A DNA stretch of 7,193 nt from Erythrobacter sp. (GTDB taxonomy: Bacteria; Pseudomonadota; Alphaproteobacteria; Sphingomonadales; Sphingomonadaceae), in the NCBI GenBank assembly GCA_013214365.1, contig JABSPI010000241.1, positions 1-7,193 of the forward strand, in the 5' to 3' direction. Of this stretch, positions 5,859 to 7,193 are shown one piece after another (the stretch's first letter is position 1; each line of letters opens with the position of its first letter). The notes under the pieces were generated by a model. It was given only the letters and a program-made list of their open reading frames with translations. It ran no database searches and was not told where the DNA came from. The translations under genes were made by a program, and so were the position numbers.

Positions 5859-7193
5859 ATGACAGCTCCACCCGCCCCCTCAAAAGGCGTCTCAGCGCAG
5901 CAGGTTTATCGCAGCGGTGCGATTGCCGTCGTCATTGCGTGGTCGATGCGCCTTATTGGTCTGGTCTCGGTATTTGTGCTCGCGCGCACGCTGACCCCGG
6001 CTGATTTTGGGATTGTCGCTCTGGCATTGGCAACGCTGGCGATTGTGGATGTGTTTTCAGCTTTGGGCCTGCGCCAGGCTTTGCTGAGGGTCAAAGATCC
6101 CGACGAGAGCTATTACAACACGGTCTGGACGATCCAGCTTTTGGTATTGATCTTTTTGGCAATTGTGGCGGCGGCATTGGGCCCGGTCGTCGCGTGGATT
6201 TATGAAGAGCCGGCTTTGTCATGGGTGCTGGCCGCGTTGGCGACGCGGTTTGTGTTTTTCGGCCTGGCCAATATTGGCATCATTGATTTTGAACGAAACC
6301 TCGAATTTGGCCGGGATCTGCGCTTTCGATTGGCCGTGCGGTTGAGCACATTTGTGGTGACGGTGGGTGCCGCGATTGTGTTGCAGAATTATTGGGCATT
6401 GGTGATTGGCGGTGTGTCGCAAGGCGTGATCCATTGCATCGCTTCTTACATCGTTCATCCGTTCCGCCCGCGCCTATCGCTTGCACGGCGCGCAGAAATG
6501 CTGCGCGTGTCGGTCTGGATGTTCCTTGCCTCGGCCGCTTATGCGGTGAGCTCTGAGTTGGAGCGGATTGTGGTCGGCAGGATCGCAAATCTTGATCTTG
6601 TCGGCTCTTATTCGGTGTCCAAGGGACTTGCCTCGATCTTCACAGAAGAAGTGGCAACTGCGCTCAACCGGGTCACATTTGTCACCACCGCACGCACGCA
6701 AAGCAATCTGGGAGCCGAACCGGTGCGGATGCAATCATTGCTTGGCGCCTATGCCATGATCGCGGCCCCGCTTGGGCTTGGGCTTGCGGCGACATCGGCG
6801 AATTCTGTGCACGTGCTCTTGGGTGATCAATGGGCCTCGGCTGCGCCCTATCTTGCTCTCATCGCGCCGGCTGCGGCTTTGTTTGCCGTTTTCAAATTGA
6901 TCACGTCGAGCCTGCAGGCGAGCGGCAAGGCCAAACTGGCCGCCATGCTTGCCATCGCCGCCGCCGCCGCCGCCATATGCACGGTCACGGTCGTGATGGC
7001 GAATGGCGGGCAGGCGCTCGATATTGCGCGGGCGATCCTCATCACAAACGCATCGATCCTTGTCTGCGCGATCGTGATCCTTGCAGTGGATGAGAAGGCA
7101 AATGTAGTGCCGCTATTGCTGGCGCCCGCACGCCCGTTTGCCGCTGCTGCAATTATGTATTTTGGCGTGGTTGGTATTGCCGGATCTGCAGAT
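5859..7193 (+). CDS. Wzx-like oligosaccharide flippase, 5' part
   Basis: The reading frame opens at ATG 5859 and is still open at the right edge, giving 445 residues; related flippases usually have 450-500, so the stop is probably close. It is a polytopic inner-membrane protein of the polysaccharide transporter family (Polysacc_synt/MATE-like superfamily), which flips undecaprenyl-linked glycan units to the periplasm. Seen: a short polar N-terminus, first helix at about 20-41, the family motif ARTLTPADFG (42-51), a helix ending in FSALGLRQALL (66-76), then regularly spaced hydrophobic helices with charged loops such as IDFERNLEFGRDLRF (142-156) and SSELERIVVGRIANLDLVGSYS, the central conserved stretch of this family. 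No ribosome binding site is visible before ATG 5859, but the next in-frame Met lies within the first helix. It diverges from the acyltransferase set. Substrate unknown; a role in exopolysaccharide or O-antigen export is inferred from the family. Confidence 0.9.
   Translation, partial: MTAPPAPSKGVSAQQVYRSGAIAVVIAWSMRLIGLVSVFVLARTLTPADFGIVALALATLAIVDVFSALGLRQALLRVKDPDESYYNTVWTIQLLVLIFLAIVAAALGPVVAWIYEEPALSWVLAALATRFVFFGLANIGIIDFERNLEFGRDLRFRLAVRLSTFVVTVGAAIVLQNYWALVIGGVSQGVIHCIASYIVHPFRPRLSLARRAEMLRVSVWMFLASAAYAVSSELERIVVGRIANLDLVGSYSVSKGLASIFTEEVATALNRVTFVTTARTQSNLGAEPVRMQSLLGAYAMIAAPLGLGLAATSANSVHVLLGDQWASAAPYLALIAPAAALFAVFKLITSSLQASGKAKLAAMLAIAAAAAAICTVTVVMANGGQALDIARAILITNASILVCAIVILAVDEKANVVPLLLAPARPFAAAAIMYFGVVGIAGSAD
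6957..6974 (+). repeat. GCC trinucleotide run coding for six alanines
   Basis: Six exact in-frame GCC codons lie within a predicted membrane helix of the flippase (Ala367-Ala372). Slippage here would add or remove whole alanines and shift the helix without breaking the frame. It may be no more than alanine-rich helix composition. Confidence 0.6.

Noticed and set aside
6219..6734. Overlapping minus-strand open frames opposite the flippase
   Set aside because: Shadows of the flippase gene, with His/Pro/Arg-rich products and no motifs.

Overview
The window looks like chromosomal DNA of a Gram-negative alphaproteobacterium. Codon choice is moderately GC-rich, the haem importer is of the HmuUV type, and there is a soluble bacterial P450 next to a surface-polysaccharide region. 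Sphingomonadales (an Erythrobacter-like lineage) is my best guess, but it rests on the feel of the genes and not on a database match.

Left edge, + strand (1-1321): the 3' part of a FecCD-family haem ABC transporter permease (HmuU) and the complete ATPase HmuV, joined by an ATGA start/stop overlap. Together they are the inner-membrane translocation unit for haem; the periplasmic binding protein and any outer-membrane receptor lie upstream, outside the window.

Middle, - strand (1353-5779): four genes read leftward in the order small polytopic membrane protein of unknown function (5081-5779), FemAB/GNAT-type acyltransferase (4053-5081), ATP-grasp carboxylate ligase (2756-4099 or a nearby start) and cytochrome P450 (1353-2684). 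The first three are tightly coupled by overlapping ends. The P450 follows after 71 bases that hold a GC hairpin and a possible promoter of its own. Ligase, acyl/aminoacyl transferase, oxygenase and membrane protein together look like a small biosynthetic or modification pathway acting on a carboxylate, amino-acid or lipid substrate. The product is unknown.

Right edge, + strand (5859-7193, running off the end): a Wzx-like oligosaccharide flippase (polysaccharide transporter superfamily), divergent from the four-gene set across a 79-base intergenic region that carries one short inverted repeat. It suggests that the right side opens into an exopolysaccharide or O-antigen locus, so the ligase/transferase pair may decorate a surface glycan or its lipid carrier.

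I see no tRNA, rRNA, insertion sequence, CRISPR array or phage gene. No gene-free stretch exceeds 300 bases.
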